Of a DNA stretch of 64,000 nt, positions 35,511-44,755 are shown one piece after another. The stretch covers positions 15,394 through 79,393 of the forward strand of contig NZ_JAHAJN010000007.1 of the NCBI RefSeq assembly GCF_018372215.1. Reading direction: 5' to 3'. The stretch's first letter is position 1. Every line of letters starts with the position of its first letter. The notes below the pieces were generated by a model that was not told the origin of the DNA, did no database searches, and saw only the letters and a list, made by a program, of their open reading frames with translations. Source of the DNA: Negativicoccus succinicivorans. GTDB lineage: Bacteria; Bacillota; Negativicutes; Veillonellales; Negativicoccaceae. A program made the translations under genes and the position numbers.

Positions 35511-35529
35511 ATTGCTTAATTTTTGTTTT

Positions 35530-36483
35530 TCAATACCCGCGTTTTTTATCAATGACATTTTTCAGCTTCTGATCGCTTAAAAAGCGTTGCCAATTATCCG
35601 CCAAGAGGTCCAGAACTTTGTCCATGTAGCCGTAGACGCGCGCCGCGGTATGCGGAGTCAAAATCACATTGTCGAGCGTCCACAGCGGCGAATCTTCCGG
35701 TAACGGTTCCCGTGCGGTGACGTCGAGACCCGCGCCCGCGACGTGACCCGATTGCAGCGCCTCAATCAAGGCGGCTTCGTCAACGATGGTGCCGCGCGCG
35801 ATATTGATGAAATAAACGCCTTTTTTCATCGCGGCGATTTCTTTGGCGCCGAAATATCCTTCCGTTTCCGGTGTGCCGGGCAGCGCGCACATGACGACGT
35901 CGGCCTCCGGCAAGACACGTATTAATTCATCGTTGGTGATGACGCGGTCAACCAAAGCCTCTTCCGTAAGATGATTTTTTACCGCGATGATTTCCGCGCC
36001 GAAGGCCGCGCAGCGTTTGGCGATTTCTTTACCGATGCCGCCGAAACCGGCGATCAACACTTTCGTGTTTTCCAGCGAGGTAAATGACTGCGGATCCCAA
36101 TTTTTTCCCGCTTGCGCCGTGACGGCGTGTTTTAATTTGTGACGCAACGCGAGCAGCAACGCCAGCGCCCGCTCCGCGACCGGCGCATCGTGAATCGCGG
36201 CGGTGTGCGTCAAGACGATATCGTTTTGTTGCATGGGCGGCGGTAAGAGTTTTTCAATCCCGGCGCTCATGCTGTGCAGCCAGCGCAGTTTCGGCGCGGC
36301 TTCCAGCACGGGAAGCGGATCCATCGAGCCCCACAAGGCCACCGCATCGGCATCTTTCAGGTGCGGTAGCGCCTCGCTCATTTTAGCGTACGCTTCGACA
36401 GTGGCATCGGGGCGGACCCGTTGCAAGCGTTCCAAACGTTCCGGTGTCAGGTGGTTGAGTACTACCAGTTTTGGTATGTTCAT
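35530..36483 (-). CDS. D-2-hydroxyacid dehydrogenase family protein
   Basis: A 317-residue NAD-dependent oxidoreductase. It has the Rossmann motif GFGGIGKEIAKRC (about 145-157), the catalytic Arg in NIARGTIVDEAAL, the Glu in TAREPLPEDSPLW and the His in VILTPHTA. The substrate is unclear; glyoxylate, hydroxypyruvate or phosphoglycerate relatives exist. The ATG at 36483 is preferred because the Shine-Dalgarno CGGAGGAGG abuts it. Confidence 0.9.
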   Translation of the reverse strand: MNIPKLVVLNHLTPERLERLQRVRPDATVEAYAKMSEALPHLKDADAVALWGSMDPLPVLEAAPKLRWLHSMSAGIEKLLPPPMQQNDIVLTHTAAIHDAPVAERALALLLALRHKLKHAVTAQAGKNWDPQSFTSLENTKVLIAGFGGIGKEIAKRCAAFGAEIIAVKNHLTEEALVDRVITNDELIRVLPEADVVMCALPGTPETEGYFGAKEIAAMKKGVYFINIARGTIVDEAALIEALQSGHVAGAGLDVTAREPLPEDSPLWTLDNVILTPHTAARVYGYMDKVLDLLADNWQRFLSDQKLKNVIDKKRGY

Positions 36484-36546
36484 TCCTCCTCCGTGTTCCT
36501 TTGCTTTTATTATACCGTAAATATCGCGACCGGCAGCTTGTCGTAT

Positions 36547-36578
36547 CAAAAAAACAACCGCAGCAAGCTACGGTTGTT
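36547..36578 (-). terminator. Terminator overlapping the ClC stop codon
   Basis: On the minus strand AACAACCGTAGC pairs with GCTGCGGTTGTT, with one mismatch, then T6. The TAG stop is in the stem. Confidence 0.8.
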
Positions 36579-38112
36579 CGTATTCGGTGGTTTCATCGAG
36601 CAGCGCTTCGAGCGCGCCGATCTGATTACGCGGCAAGACGAAGACCAGTCGATCGTGAGCCTCGATTTCCGTTTCGCCGCGCGGCACCACCGTCACGCCT
36701 TGGCGATCGATGGAGGTGACTAACGCGTGCGGCGGCAGCGCGATGTCGCGCAAAGCCGTGCCGGCGAGCGGGCTGTGTTCGGAAAGAACGGCGGTCGCCT
36801 GCATCATCGTCGTATCGAAATCGGGCCGCGGTTTTTCTTTACGTAAAATATTTTGCAACAGATATTCATAAATCGGCGGTGTACCGAGCGCGTTCGCCGT
36901 GTAATACGCCAAGAGACAGCAAATGGCGAGCGGTAAAAAGTAGGAGATGCGCTGCGTCATTTCAAATAAAAGCAACAGAGACGTGAGCGGACTGCGCACA
37001 ACCGCCGTCAGATAGCCGGCCATCGCCAGCACGATGAAGAGCACGACGTATTCCGGCGCGACCATTTGTCCGAACAGACAGCCGAGAATCGCGCCTTGAA
37101 TTAAAATCGGCAGGAAGATGCCGCCCGGTACGCCGGAGGCAAACGAAATCAAGGAAAAAACGGTTTTAACCACGAAGAGAAGCAATAACCACCAAAGCGC
37201 ATGCGGCGCACTTAACAGTTCGCCCAAGATCGGATGTCCGCCGCCCAAGACAATCGGGAAGAAGAGCATCAGCGCGAACGAGCAGAGAATCGCCGGCAGC
37301 GGTCGCAATAAAATATATAAATTTAATTTGCCGTACACATAGTAGCAGCCGCGCAGACCCCAAAAATATACGGTGCCCATGCAACCTGAAACAATGCCGA
37401 GCAGAACGACCCACGGGTACATGCTGACCGGCATTTTTCCGATCTCGGGAAAATGGAAGATCGGCGTCAGACCGAATACGTATTGACTGACGACATCCGC
37501 CGTTACGGCGGCGGCAAAGCAGCTGATGATCAAGCGCTTCGTGATCGTTTTATGAATTTCTTCCAGTGAAAACAGCACGCCGGATACCGGCGCGCTGAAT
37601 GCGACCGAAAGGCCGGCCGCCGCGCCGCATGACATCAAATTTTGCGCCCGAATATAGTTATGTTTCAACCCCCGGGCGACGAGTTTACCGCACATCGCTC
37701 CGAGCTGAATGGACGGGCCTTCGCGTCCGAGCGATAAGCCGCAAAGAGCGGCGATGGTTCCGCCCAAGTATTTATGCAGCAAGACCGAAAGCGGAGAAGT
37801 CTGAATCCGACCGGTGATTTCCGCGGTCACCTGCGGGATACCGCTGCCGCCCGCATACGGTTCGCGACGAACGATCGCGCCCAGCGCAATGGCGCCGATG
37901 CAAAAAGAGATCAGGATCAGCGGTAATCGGGACCAGTCCAAGGCGGCCAGTTGCGCCAAGTAACTGACGCTGTCTTCGCACCAGCTGATCAGCAAACGAT
38001 AAATGACACCTGCACCGCCCGCCAGCAAACCGACCAAAATACCCTCCAAGAGCAAGGTGGAATCGGTTCGCAAAGAGCGACTACGCAGCGTTTCGATTTT
38101 TAAAAATGACAT
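36568..38112 (-). CDS. ClC-type chloride transporter with TrkA-C-like tail
   Basis: A 514-residue membrane protein with the three ClC ion-pathway motifs: GSGIPQV, GREGPSIQLG and GVPGGIFLP. The glutamate in GREGP corresponds to the gating Glu of EcClC, which favours a Cl-/H+ antiporter over a channel. The last 70 or so residues form a small soluble domain resembling TrkA-C (HALVTSIDRQGVTVVPRGET). The ATG at 38112 has AAAGGA 7 bases upstream. Confidence 0.92.
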   Translation of the reverse strand: MSFLKIETLRSRSLRTDSTLLLEGILVGLLAGGAGVIYRLLISWCEDSVSYLAQLAALDWSRLPLILISFCIGAIALGAIVRREPYAGGSGIPQVTAEITGRIQTSPLSVLLHKYLGGTIAALCGLSLGREGPSIQLGAMCGKLVARGLKHNYIRAQNLMSCGAAAGLSVAFSAPVSGVLFSLEEIHKTITKRLIISCFAAAVTADVVSQYVFGLTPIFHFPEIGKMPVSMYPWVVLLGIVSGCMGTVYFWGLRGCYYVYGKLNLYILLRPLPAILCSFALMLFFPIVLGGGHPILGELLSAPHALWWLLLLFVVKTVFSLISFASGVPGGIFLPILIQGAILGCLFGQMVAPEYVVLFIVLAMAGYLTAVVRSPLTSLLLLFEMTQRISYFLPLAICCLLAYYTANALGTPPIYEYLLQNILRKEKPRPDFDTTMMQATAVLSEHSPLAGTALRDIALPPHALVTSIDRQGVTVVPRGETEIEAHDRLVFVLPRNQIGALEALLDETTEYEQP

Positions 38113-38278
38113 ATCCGATCCTTTCATTTAGTAAGTATATTTATAATGCGCTTTTACATAATGTTACGTCAAGTGTCACCACCGAATTAAATTTTTTAAC
38201 AAATAATTTTGACTGTACATTCGCGAACATATTCTCTATAATAGAATTAATCGATAGATACTTGGAGGAGGGAAAGAA

Positions 38279-38791
38279 ATGCGTAAACTAGCTATTTTAA
38301 CAGCGTGTGCATGCTTGGTAGCGGGCGCCGCGATGGCAGCGCCGGTGACGTATATTCCGGAAGGCGGCACGAATGTAGGTTACGGTTACAACGGAGCGCA
38401 GGATGGTTCGCATGCGGTCTACGTGGAACACGGTATCGCCGATAAAGTCGTGATTGGCGCGGAATATCGCGACCTCGTCAACATGGGCAATGAATTTGAT
38501 GTGTACGGTAAATATCGTTTGAACGATAACGTATATGTGACTCTCGGCAATCGCAACTACGACGTAGCCGGCAACAAACTCTACGCGGGCGTAGAAGGTA
38601 TGACCTACCTGACCGAAAAGTTTGACGGCTATGCCAGCGTGAAAGTTTCGAGCGAAGAAAAAGAATACAAAGTCGGTGCTTTGTATGATCTGAACCCGAA
38701 CTTCGACTTGGACGTTAACTACACGTACCAGGATCGCGACGAAGACATGAACCGTAAAGGCGTCGGCGTCGGCTTGAACTACCGCTTTTAA
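38279..38791 (+). CDS. Small outer-membrane beta-barrel-like protein
   Basis: A 170-residue precursor with a signal peptide (about 1-20, cleavage after AMA). Alternating polar and hydrophobic strands follow, and the C-terminus is LNYRF, a terminal Phe as recognised by BamA. The size would suit an 8-stranded barrel. This is direct support for an outer membrane. It has a strong GGAGGAGGG site and a TATAAT at 38237-38242. The function (porin-like or structural) is unknown. Confidence 0.75.
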   Translation: MRKLAILTACACLVAGAAMAAPVTYIPEGGTNVGYGYNGAQDGSHAVYVEHGIADKVVIGAEYRDLVNMGNEFDVYGKYRLNDNVYVTLGNRNYDVAGNKLYAGVEGMTYLTEKFDGYASVKVSSEEKEYKVGALYDLNPNFDLDVNYTYQDRDEDMNRKGVGVGLNYRF

Positions 38792-38795
38792 ACAC

Positions 38796-38826
38796 AAAAA
38801 AAGACTCGCTCGGCGAGTCTTTTTTT
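38796..38826. terminator. Bidirectional intrinsic terminator
   Basis: AAGACTCGC-TCG-GCGAGTCTT with A7 and T7. Confidence 0.92.
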
Positions 38827-38879
38827 ATTGTGCGAATATAATATGTGAAAATGTTTGGTTTCCGCTTACCGTCTGTCAT

Positions 38880-39413
38880 TTAATGTCTGAGGGATTCCGG
38901 ACCAAAGTTTCTGATCATTCGTTCGAACGGATCTTCCTGCTGCGGTTTCATATCCATGGGCAGTCCCGGATAGGTAGTTGTCTGCTCCTTGGTTACCGTT
39001 GTCGTGACGCCGGTGGTGCGTTTATGCCCGTGCATCTTGGAGATTTCAAAATAGGGCAGATCCTGCTCTTTCAGCGCGGGTAAAAGCGGTTGCTTGGCTT
39101 TCTGAGCCGGTGATTTTTTGAAGATCGAGAACACCGACATCGCGGCGTTGGTCCATTTTTCAAAGCCGGTTTCGGCTACGCCGTCAAAACCCAGTTGCAC
39201 TTTGCCGGCCGGCGGCTGCACGCGAACGGAGTGACCGTGTCGGGTTTCTTGGGAGCGCTCTTCGGTGTGCGTCACCGTTTCCGTGCGCGTTTCTTTGGTC
39301 ATGACCCGTTGTATGCGCGTGGCATCGTTGGCGGGAGCCTCCAGCGCGAATGCGGAGGGAGTGGCGGAGAGCAGTACGAGAGCCGCCAAGAGGGTAGTGG
39401 TAAGTTTGTTCAT
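38880..39413 (-). CDS. Exported protein of unknown function, 177 aa
   Basis: Signal peptide (about 1-24, cleavage near AFA-LEA), then a Thr/Glu/Arg-rich segment with repeated TxTxTxT and TVTHTEER patterns, and a Pro-rich C-terminus. No known domain is recognised. AAAGGAG lies upstream of the ATG at 39413; the longer in-frame start would not leave a signal peptide at the N-terminus. It is probably periplasmic. Confidence 0.65.
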   Translation of the reverse strand: MNKLTTTLLAALVLLSATPSAFALEAPANDATRIQRVMTKETRTETVTHTEERSQETRHGHSVRVQPPAGKVQLGFDGVAETGFEKWTNAAMSVFSIFKKSPAQKAKQPLLPALKEQDLPYFEISKMHGHKRTTGVTTTVTKEQTTTYPGLPMDMKPQQEDPFERMIRNFGPESLRH

Positions 39414-39775
39414 TGGGGAAACTCCTTTGGAATTAATTTCACACGGAGCGTTGCCGCATCCATTGCAGTAGACAGAATAATGACGCGTCACGCTCGGCTT
39501 TGTCTGTACGTTTTGACAGACGAAAATGATGAAATTTATTGTAGGGGATAGTGGGAATAATTGTCAATTGATTTTCCATTCCGATCAAGAATACAGAAAA
39601 CGCGGATATGGAATATATAATCAAACAAAAAACTACAATCATTGTGGAATGCGAAATATAAAAATATTTTCTCAGTGAAATGTGAAATGTCAAGTCGTGC
39701 TTGACAAAATTAATGTTATTAAGGCGCGCGTTATGATACAATAAAGATGAATGAGAATAGAGGAGGCGGAAGAGC
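39414..39775. other. AT-rich intergenic region with an inverted repeat
   Basis: No gene is seen on either strand. The DNA between about 39530 and 39740 is clearly more AT-rich than its surroundings. GTCAAG-TCGTG-CTTGAC (39689-39705) is a perfect 6-bp inverted repeat. TACAAT at 39737-39742 is the likely -10 for the wecA-like gene, with only a weak -35. Confidence 0.5.
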
Positions 39776-40807
39776 TTGGCGTATGCAATTGCGTTCGGGA
39801 TTGCGCTCATCGTGACCTATGTCATTACCCCTGCCGTGAAGCGTTTGGCCTGTCGGGTCGGAGCGATGGATAATCCCAATGCGCGCAAGGTTCATCATGG
39901 AGCCGTACCGCGTTTGGGCGGTTTAGGAATATATATCGGATTTTTGGCATCGGTGCTGTACAGCTTGCCGTTATCGACCGAAGTGATCGGTTTACTGATG
40001 GGGTCGGCCGTGATCATTGCGGTCGGCGTATGGGATGATATTTGTCAGATTCCCGCCAAGGTAAAACTGCTCGGTCAGATTTTGGCGGCGGTTGTGTTGG
40101 TAGCGTGCGGTGTACGCGTCGATTGGGTATTGAACCCGTTCGGCGATTATATTTATTTAAGTGCGTTCATTTCCGTACCGCTCACGATTTTGTGGGTGGT
40201 GGGATTCACCAATATGGTGAACCTGATCGACGGCTTAGACGGTTTGGCGGCCGGCGTAAGCTCAATCGCCGCCGTTTCCGTAGCGTTGATCGCGTACCAA
40301 ATGGGGCAATGGAACAGCGTGGCGATCACGGTCGCGATGGCGGGCGCGGCGATCGGTTTTCTGCAGTATAATTTCAACCCCGCGAAGATTTTCATGGGCG
40401 ATACAGGCAGTATGTTCTTAGGCTACACGCTCGCCGCGGTATCGATCATGGGCGTGATGAAAACAGCGGCTACCGTCGCTTTGGTCGTGCCGGTCATAGC
40501 GCTGGGTTTACCGATTATGGATACGGCGCTGGCGATCGTGCGGCGCAAGCTTTCGGGCGTGCCTATTTTCGCGCCGGACCGCGGGCATTTACATCACCGT
40601 CTGCTCGATAGCGGCTTATCGCAAAAACAGGTGGTTTTATTGATGTATGCGATTACCGCGTTCCTAGGTATGATCGCTTTATTGGTGGTACATTTAAATG
40701 TCGTTTTCGGTGCCGTCGTAGTCGGTGTGGTAACGGCGGCGGGACTTTGGTGGGCACGCTACTTGGGCATGATTGCAGGCGGCAAGTGCGCGTCGGAAAA
40801 ACACTGA
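39776..40807 (+). CDS. Undecaprenyl-phosphate GlcNAc-1-phosphate transferase (WecA/TagO type)
   Basis: Starts lipid-linked polysaccharide synthesis by moving a sugar-1-P from a UDP-sugar to undecaprenyl phosphate. The 343-residue membrane protein has about ten helices, with WDDI, FTNMVNLIDGLDGLAAG, NPAKIFMGDTGSMFLG and the carbohydrate-recognition DRGHLHHRLLD. The TTG start has GAGGAGG 9 bases upstream. The epimerase gene 10 bases downstream fits an O-antigen, ECA or teichoic-acid-like route. Confidence 0.92.
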   Translation: MAYAIAFGIALIVTYVITPAVKRLACRVGAMDNPNARKVHHGAVPRLGGLGIYIGFLASVLYSLPLSTEVIGLLMGSAVIIAVGVWDDICQIPAKVKLLGQILAAVVLVACGVRVDWVLNPFGDYIYLSAFISVPLTILWVVGFTNMVNLIDGLDGLAAGVSSIAAVSVALIAYQMGQWNSVAITVAMAGAAIGFLQYNFNPAKIFMGDTGSMFLGYTLAAVSIMGVMKTAATVALVVPVIALGLPIMDTALAIVRRKLSGVPIFAPDRGHLHHRLLDSGLSQKQVVLLMYAITAFLGMIALLVVHLNVVFGAVVVGVVTAAGLWWARYLGMIAGGKCASEKH

Positions 40808-40817
40808 GGAACATTTT

Positions 40818-41975
40818 ATGACAATCAAGGTAATGACAATTTTCGGCACCCGTCCGGAAGCCATCAAGATGGCTCCGGTCGTTTCCGAGCTCGCACGGCA
40901 TCCGGAATTTTCCGTTTGCGTTACCGTGACCGCGCAGCATCGCGAAATGCTTGACCAGGTGTTGCGGTTATTTGCGATTACGCCGGATTACGATTTAGAT
41001 ATCATGGCGCCGGGACAAACTTTATATGACGTCACCAGCCGGGCGTTGCTCGGCTTACGGACGTGTCTGCAGCAGGAACGTCCTGATGTAGTCTTGGTTC
41101 ACGGCGACACGACGACAACTTTTGCCGGCGCGCTCGCCGCATTTTATGAGCAGATTCCTGTCGGCCACGTGGAAGCTGGTTTACGGACGGGCGATATTTA
41201 CTCGCCGTTTCCCGAAGAAATGAACCGTCGCTTGACCGGGCGGTTGGCGCGTTACCATTTTGCGCCGACGCCGGAAACGAAAGCGAATCTGCTGCGGGAA
41301 AATGTCGCGGAAGAATCGATTTTCGTGACGGGTAACACAGTTATCGACGCGCTTTTGCAGACGGTCGGCCGTCCTTTTGATCCGAATACGCTGCCGATGA
41401 AGCTTGACCCGTCACGGCGTACGCTTTTGGTCACCACCCATCGGCGCGAAAATTTGGGTGCCCCGATGCGCGACGTATATCGCGCGTTACGGCAGATACT
41501 GGAAGATGTGCCGAACTTGGAACTGGTGTTTCCTGTTCATAAAAATCCGGCGGTGCGTGAAGTCGTTCGGGCGGAGCTTGGCGATGTGCCGCATGTGCAT
41601 TTGATCGAACCGTTAGATTACGAACCGTTTGCGCAATTGATGGCGCAAAGCGATCTGATTTTAACCGATTCCGGCGGCATTCAGGAGGAAGCGCCGGGCT
41701 TAGGCAAACCGGTGCTCGTGTTGCGCGATACCACGGAGCGCCCCGAGGCGGTGGCGGCCGGTACGGTAAGCCTGGTCGGCACGGCGGAAGAAGATGTCTA
41801 CCGAGAAGCGAAACGTCTTTTAACCGATGATAATTTGTACCGCCAAATGGCGAATTCCGTCAATCCGTACGGCGACGGTAAAGCCGCCGGAAGAATTATA
41901 CAGGCGCTTTTGTACGCCTACGGTAAAACGGCGAAAAAACCGCCTGAATTTATAGCCAATACTAATGAATTATGA
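40818..41975 (+). CDS. wecB: UDP-N-acetylglucosamine 2-epimerase (non-hydrolysing)
   Basis: Converts UDP-GlcNAc to UDP-ManNAc. The 385-residue product begins TIKVMTIFGTRPEAIKMAPV and contains HGDTTTTFAG, GHVEAGLRTGD, HRREN and LTDSGGIQEEAPGLGKPVLV. The ATG at 40818 follows GAGGAA. UDP-ManNAc would feed a surface polymer started by the preceding transferase. The atp operon promoter probably lies in its 3' end. Confidence 0.95.
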   Translation: MTIKVMTIFGTRPEAIKMAPVVSELARHPEFSVCVTVTAQHREMLDQVLRLFAITPDYDLDIMAPGQTLYDVTSRALLGLRTCLQQERPDVVLVHGDTTTTFAGALAAFYEQIPVGHVEAGLRTGDIYSPFPEEMNRRLTGRLARYHFAPTPETKANLLRENVAEESIFVTGNTVIDALLQTVGRPFDPNTLPMKLDPSRRTLLVTTHRRENLGAPMRDVYRALRQILEDVPNLELVFPVHKNPAVREVVRAELGDVPHVHLIEPLDYEPFAQLMAQSDLILTDSGGIQEEAPGLGKPVLVLRDTTERPEAVAAGTVSLVGTAEEDVYREAKRLLTDDNLYRQMANSVNPYGDGKAAGRIIQALLYAYGKTAKKPPEFIANTNEL

Positions 41976-42036
41976 TAGAATAATAACTGCATGTGCAGGT
42001 TCTTATGACCTCATGTGCACGGCAAGGAGGTCTCCG

Positions 42037-42246
42037 GTGAAAGAACAGGAATTTAATTGGCAGCGGGCGTTAGCCATCGCTACCGGTGCTGGTATGACAC
42101 TGCTTTGCACGATTTTATTCGGCCTGTATTTAGGGTATCTTCTCGATAAATATGTCGGCACGGCTCCATTCGGTTTACTGGCCGGAGGCGTGGCGGGTGC
42201 GCTGACAGGTTTGTTGACGTTAGTTCGTGACATGATTCGCAAATGA
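42037..42246 (+). CDS. atpZ: AtpZ/AtpI-family membrane protein
   Basis: A 69-residue protein with two membrane helices (about 12-32 and 42-62), at the head of the ATP synthase operon, as in many Firmicutes. Such proteins are linked to assembly of the c-ring or Mg uptake. The GTG at 42037 is set by AAGGAGG 6 bases upstream. It overlaps atpI by 4 bases. Confidence 0.82.
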   Translation: MKEQEFNWQRALAIATGAGMTLLCTILFGLYLGYLLDKYVGTAPFGLLAGGVAGALTGLLTLVRDMIRK

Positions 42247-42629
42247 CGGACGGTCGGGAGCTTTTTCGTTGGCTGCTTGCCTGTATGCATTGGCAAGGAG
42301 CATTGATGGCCGCGGGGGCGGTCCTCGTTCTCCTGTTCGGCAAAGGGGATTGGGCCGTCGGCTGGATCGTAGGCGGCGCCTTTAATATAGCGTATTTTTC
42401 TTACCTTGCATTGATCGCGTTTAAGCGATGCGATCGCGATGATCTGGGTATGGTGAAAAGCTTAACCAATGTCGCGGCAGGGCGTTTCTTTGTGGCCATC
42501 CTCTTTTTGCTGGTGGTCTTAAAAACCAATTTAGCCCATTTTGGGGCTACGGTTTGCGGCTTACTGTCGTTGCAACTCGTGTATTTTTTTGTCACGTTTT
42601 GGGGCGACTTCAAGCATATAAAAAAATAG
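42243..42629 (+). CDS. atpI: ATP synthase subunit I
   Basis: A 128-residue protein with four hydrophobic segments, in the standard atpI position before atpB. Subunit I homologues help c-ring assembly. The start overlaps atpZ (ATGA). Confidence 0.82.
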   Translation: MTDGRELFRWLLACMHWQGALMAAGAVLVLLFGKGDWAVGWIVGGAFNIAYFSYLALIAFKRCDRDDLGMVKSLTNVAAGRFFVAILFLLVVLKTNLAHFGATVCGLLSLQLVYFFVTFWGDFKHIKK

Positions 42630-42661
42630 GGGAGTATGTCCTGGCGGAAGGGGGTGAAGCT

Positions 42662-43339
42662 ATGCATCTACACACAGGTACACATGATGTGCAATATCTT
42701 TGGGGAATGGCCGTTAACATGGACACGATTTACATGACCTGGCTGACCGGAGCACTGGTTCTGATTTTGGTATTGTTGGCGACGCGAAGTCGTGAAATGG
42801 TACCGTCCGGTGTGCAAAACGCAGTGGAAATGATCGTTGAAGGCTTAAGTGATCAGTTCCATTCCATTCTCGGTCCCGATTATCGTAAAGCGGCATATAT
42901 GTTGTTAACGCTCTTTTTCTTTATCTTTATCGGAAACGAGATCGGGTTGTTACCGACGCCGCACCTCATTACCTCGCCCACGAATGACGTCAATACGACA
43001 TTGGGCCTGGCGATTGCAGCATCCCTGGCGACGCACGCACTGTACGTGAAAAACAAAGGGTTAAAAGAGTATTTTGCACACTTCTTCAAACCCTTCGCTC
43101 CGTTCGTTCTTATTAACCTGATCGAAGAAATCGCAAAACCGATTACGTTGGCAATGCGTCTATTCGGTAACATTTTGGCGGGGGAAATTTTGCTGGAAGT
43201 TTTAAACTATCTGGCGCCAGTCGGTGTACCTATCTTATGGATCGGTGTTTCGTTAGTCATCGGTGTAATCCAGGCGTTTATTTTTACGATCCTCGTTACC
43301 GCATACCTGGGCGGTGCAATTGGTGAGGACGGCCATTAA
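42662..43339 (+). CDS. atpB: ATP synthase subunit a
   Basis: The 225-residue Fo subunit that forms the ion half-channels. It has the key Arg in ITLAMRLFGNILAGE (the essential arginine facing the c-ring) and a last helix with IQAFIFTILVTAYLGGA. The ATG at 42662 follows GGGGGTGA. Confidence 0.95.
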   Translation: MHLHTGTHDVQYLWGMAVNMDTIYMTWLTGALVLILVLLATRSREMVPSGVQNAVEMIVEGLSDQFHSILGPDYRKAAYMLLTLFFFIFIGNEIGLLPTPHLITSPTNDVNTTLGLAIAASLATHALYVKNKGLKEYFAHFFKPFAPFVLINLIEEIAKPITLAMRLFGNILAGEILLEVLNYLAPVGVPILWIGVSLVIGVIQAFIFTILVTAYLGGAIGEDGH

Positions 43340-43345
43340 TTCAGC

Positions 43346-43362
43346 ATGTACAAAACGTACAT
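43346..43362 (+). promoter_or_regulatory. Small hairpin in the atpB-atpE gap
   Basis: ATGTAC-AAAAC-GTACAT, between atpB and the strong Shine-Dalgarno of atpE. It could shield the mRNA 5' end after processing and raise c-subunit output; this is inference. Confidence 0.45.
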
Positions 43363-43392
43363 AATGGAATTTTATTTTAGGAGGAAACTATA

Positions 43393-43653
43393 ATGGAATC
43401 TACTGCTTTGGTACTTGTTGTTTCTGCATTTTGTGCAACTTTGATTGCTTGCGTTGCCTCGGTTGCGGCGGCATCCAATGACGCGAAAGCGGCTACGACC
43501 GCAATGGAAGCCATGGCTCGTCAGCCGGAAATGGCACAACGTTTGATGGTTAACATGCTGATCGCGATCGGCTTGATCGAATCGATTCCAATTATTTCGT
43601 CGGTTATTGCGCTCGTTTTGGTATTTGCCAACCCGCTCGTTGACTTGCTCTAA
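43393..43653 (+). CDS. atpE: ATP synthase subunit c
   Basis: The 86-residue c-ring subunit with two helices and the polar loop ARQPE (42-46). The ion-binding carboxylate is Glu63 in GLIESIPI. Na+-type c-subunits have Gln in helix 1 and ExxxxY in helix 2. Here the Tyr position is Ile and the Gln position is Asp30, so the Na+ signature is not met and H+ is more likely. The helix-1 Gly-rich motif is replaced mostly by alanines (see findings). AGGAGG gives a strong start. Confidence 0.95.
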   Translation: MESTALVLVVSAFCATLIACVASVAAASNDAKAATTAMEAMARQPEMAQRLMVNMLIAIGLIESIPIISSVIALVLVFANPLVDLL

Positions 43654-43686
43654 TTTGGCATCTAGTGTTTTGAGGAGGGAATTTCA

Positions 43687-44181
43687 TTGGTCGAATTTAA
43701 CTTTACTTTGATTATCCAAATCCTCAACTTTTTCGTTCTCGTTGCCATCATAGGAAAATTCGGTTTCGGTCCGCTGATGCGGACTCTCGATGCACGTAAA
43801 GCTCGGATTGCTGCAGATTTAAGCGGCGCGGAACAAGCCCGGAAACAGGCGGAAGCACTGCATGCGGAATACCAGGCACAACTGGAATCGGCGCGCGCGC
43901 AAGCGCAGGAAATCGTTAATAAAGCCGTTGCAGAAGCGGAACAACAAGCCCAAGCGCAACTGGATACGGTACGCACTCAAATCGAACAGGAAAAAACGCT
44001 CGCTACCCGTCAATTGGCGGAAGAACGCGAGGAACTTGTAAAGAATTTGCGTGCCGAGGTGGTAGAGCTCGCTACAGCGATCGCTGAGCGGCTGATTGCC
44101 AAAAATCTTGATGCGGATATGAATCGTAAGCTGATTAATGACTGCATCGAAAAGTTGGCCACAAAGCAAGTGGGTCGGTAA
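43687..44181 (+). CDS. atpF: ATP synthase subunit b
   Basis: The 164-residue peripheral stalk protein: one N-terminal membrane helix, then a long Ala/Glu/Gln/Arg-rich coiled coil. The start is TTG with GAGGAGG upstream. Confidence 0.94.
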   Translation: MVEFNFTLIIQILNFFVLVAIIGKFGFGPLMRTLDARKARIAADLSGAEQARKQAEALHAEYQAQLESARAQAQEIVNKAVAEAEQQAQAQLDTVRTQIEQEKTLATRQLAEEREELVKNLRAEVVELATAIAERLIAKNLDADMNRKLINDCIEKLATKQVGR

Positions 44182-44182
44182 G

Positions 44183-44755
44183 ATGAAAAATAACCGAGCA
44201 CTTGCCAAAAAATATGCGGCGGCACTCTTGGCCTTAGCCAAGGAAACCGGCACATTGGAAGAAGTTGAGCAGGAACTCGCACAAATCGGCGAGATTGTGC
44301 AGCAAAATCCGGAATTGACGGGCTTTTTGCGCAATCAGTTGATCTCCCGCGAGGCAAAAAAAGAAGTCGTAGAACGGATTTTCACGCAACATCTGAATCC
44401 GATGGTCATGCGATTTCTGGGTGTTGTCATTGACCGCGGCCGAATTGCGCTCCTGCCGGATATTATTGATGTCTATCTGGAGTTGTCGCATGTCGAACGC
44501 AACATTGCCGAAGCGCAGGTGCGTTTGGCGGTGGACTTGACTGACGAAGAAGAAACCCGTTTGATTCGCGAGTTGACCGAATTGACCGGAAAAGAAATTT
44601 ATCTGGAAAAAACGATCGATCCGTCGATTTTGGGCGGCATGATCGTGACGATCGGCGACCGGCGCATTGACGGGTCCTTAAAACGACAGTTACACGAAAT
44701 GAAGACGACCCTACTATCGGAAAAACATGGGATTGAGGTGACTAACGCAATATGA
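44183..44755 (+). CDS. atpH: ATP synthase subunit delta
   Basis: The 190-residue stator protein linking b to alpha. It has an N-terminal helical domain ([18 protein letters not shown]) and a C-terminal [20 protein letters not shown]. The ATG follows the atpF stop by 1 base; the stop overlaps the atpA start. Confidence 0.94.
   Translation: MKNNRALAKKYAAALLALAKETGTLEEVEQELAQIGEIVQQNPELTGFLRNQLISREAKKEVVERIFTQHLNPMVMRFLGVVIDRGRIALLPDIIDVYLELSHVERNIAEAQVRLAVDLTDEEETRLIRELTELTGKEIYLEKTIDPSILGGMIVTIGDRRIDGSLKRQLHEMKTTLLSEKHGIEVTNAI

Noticed and set aside
43393..43653. Na+-translocating ATP synthase
   Set aside because: The c-subunit has Glu63-Ser64 but lacks the helix-1 Gln and the helix-2 Tyr of the Na+ signature.
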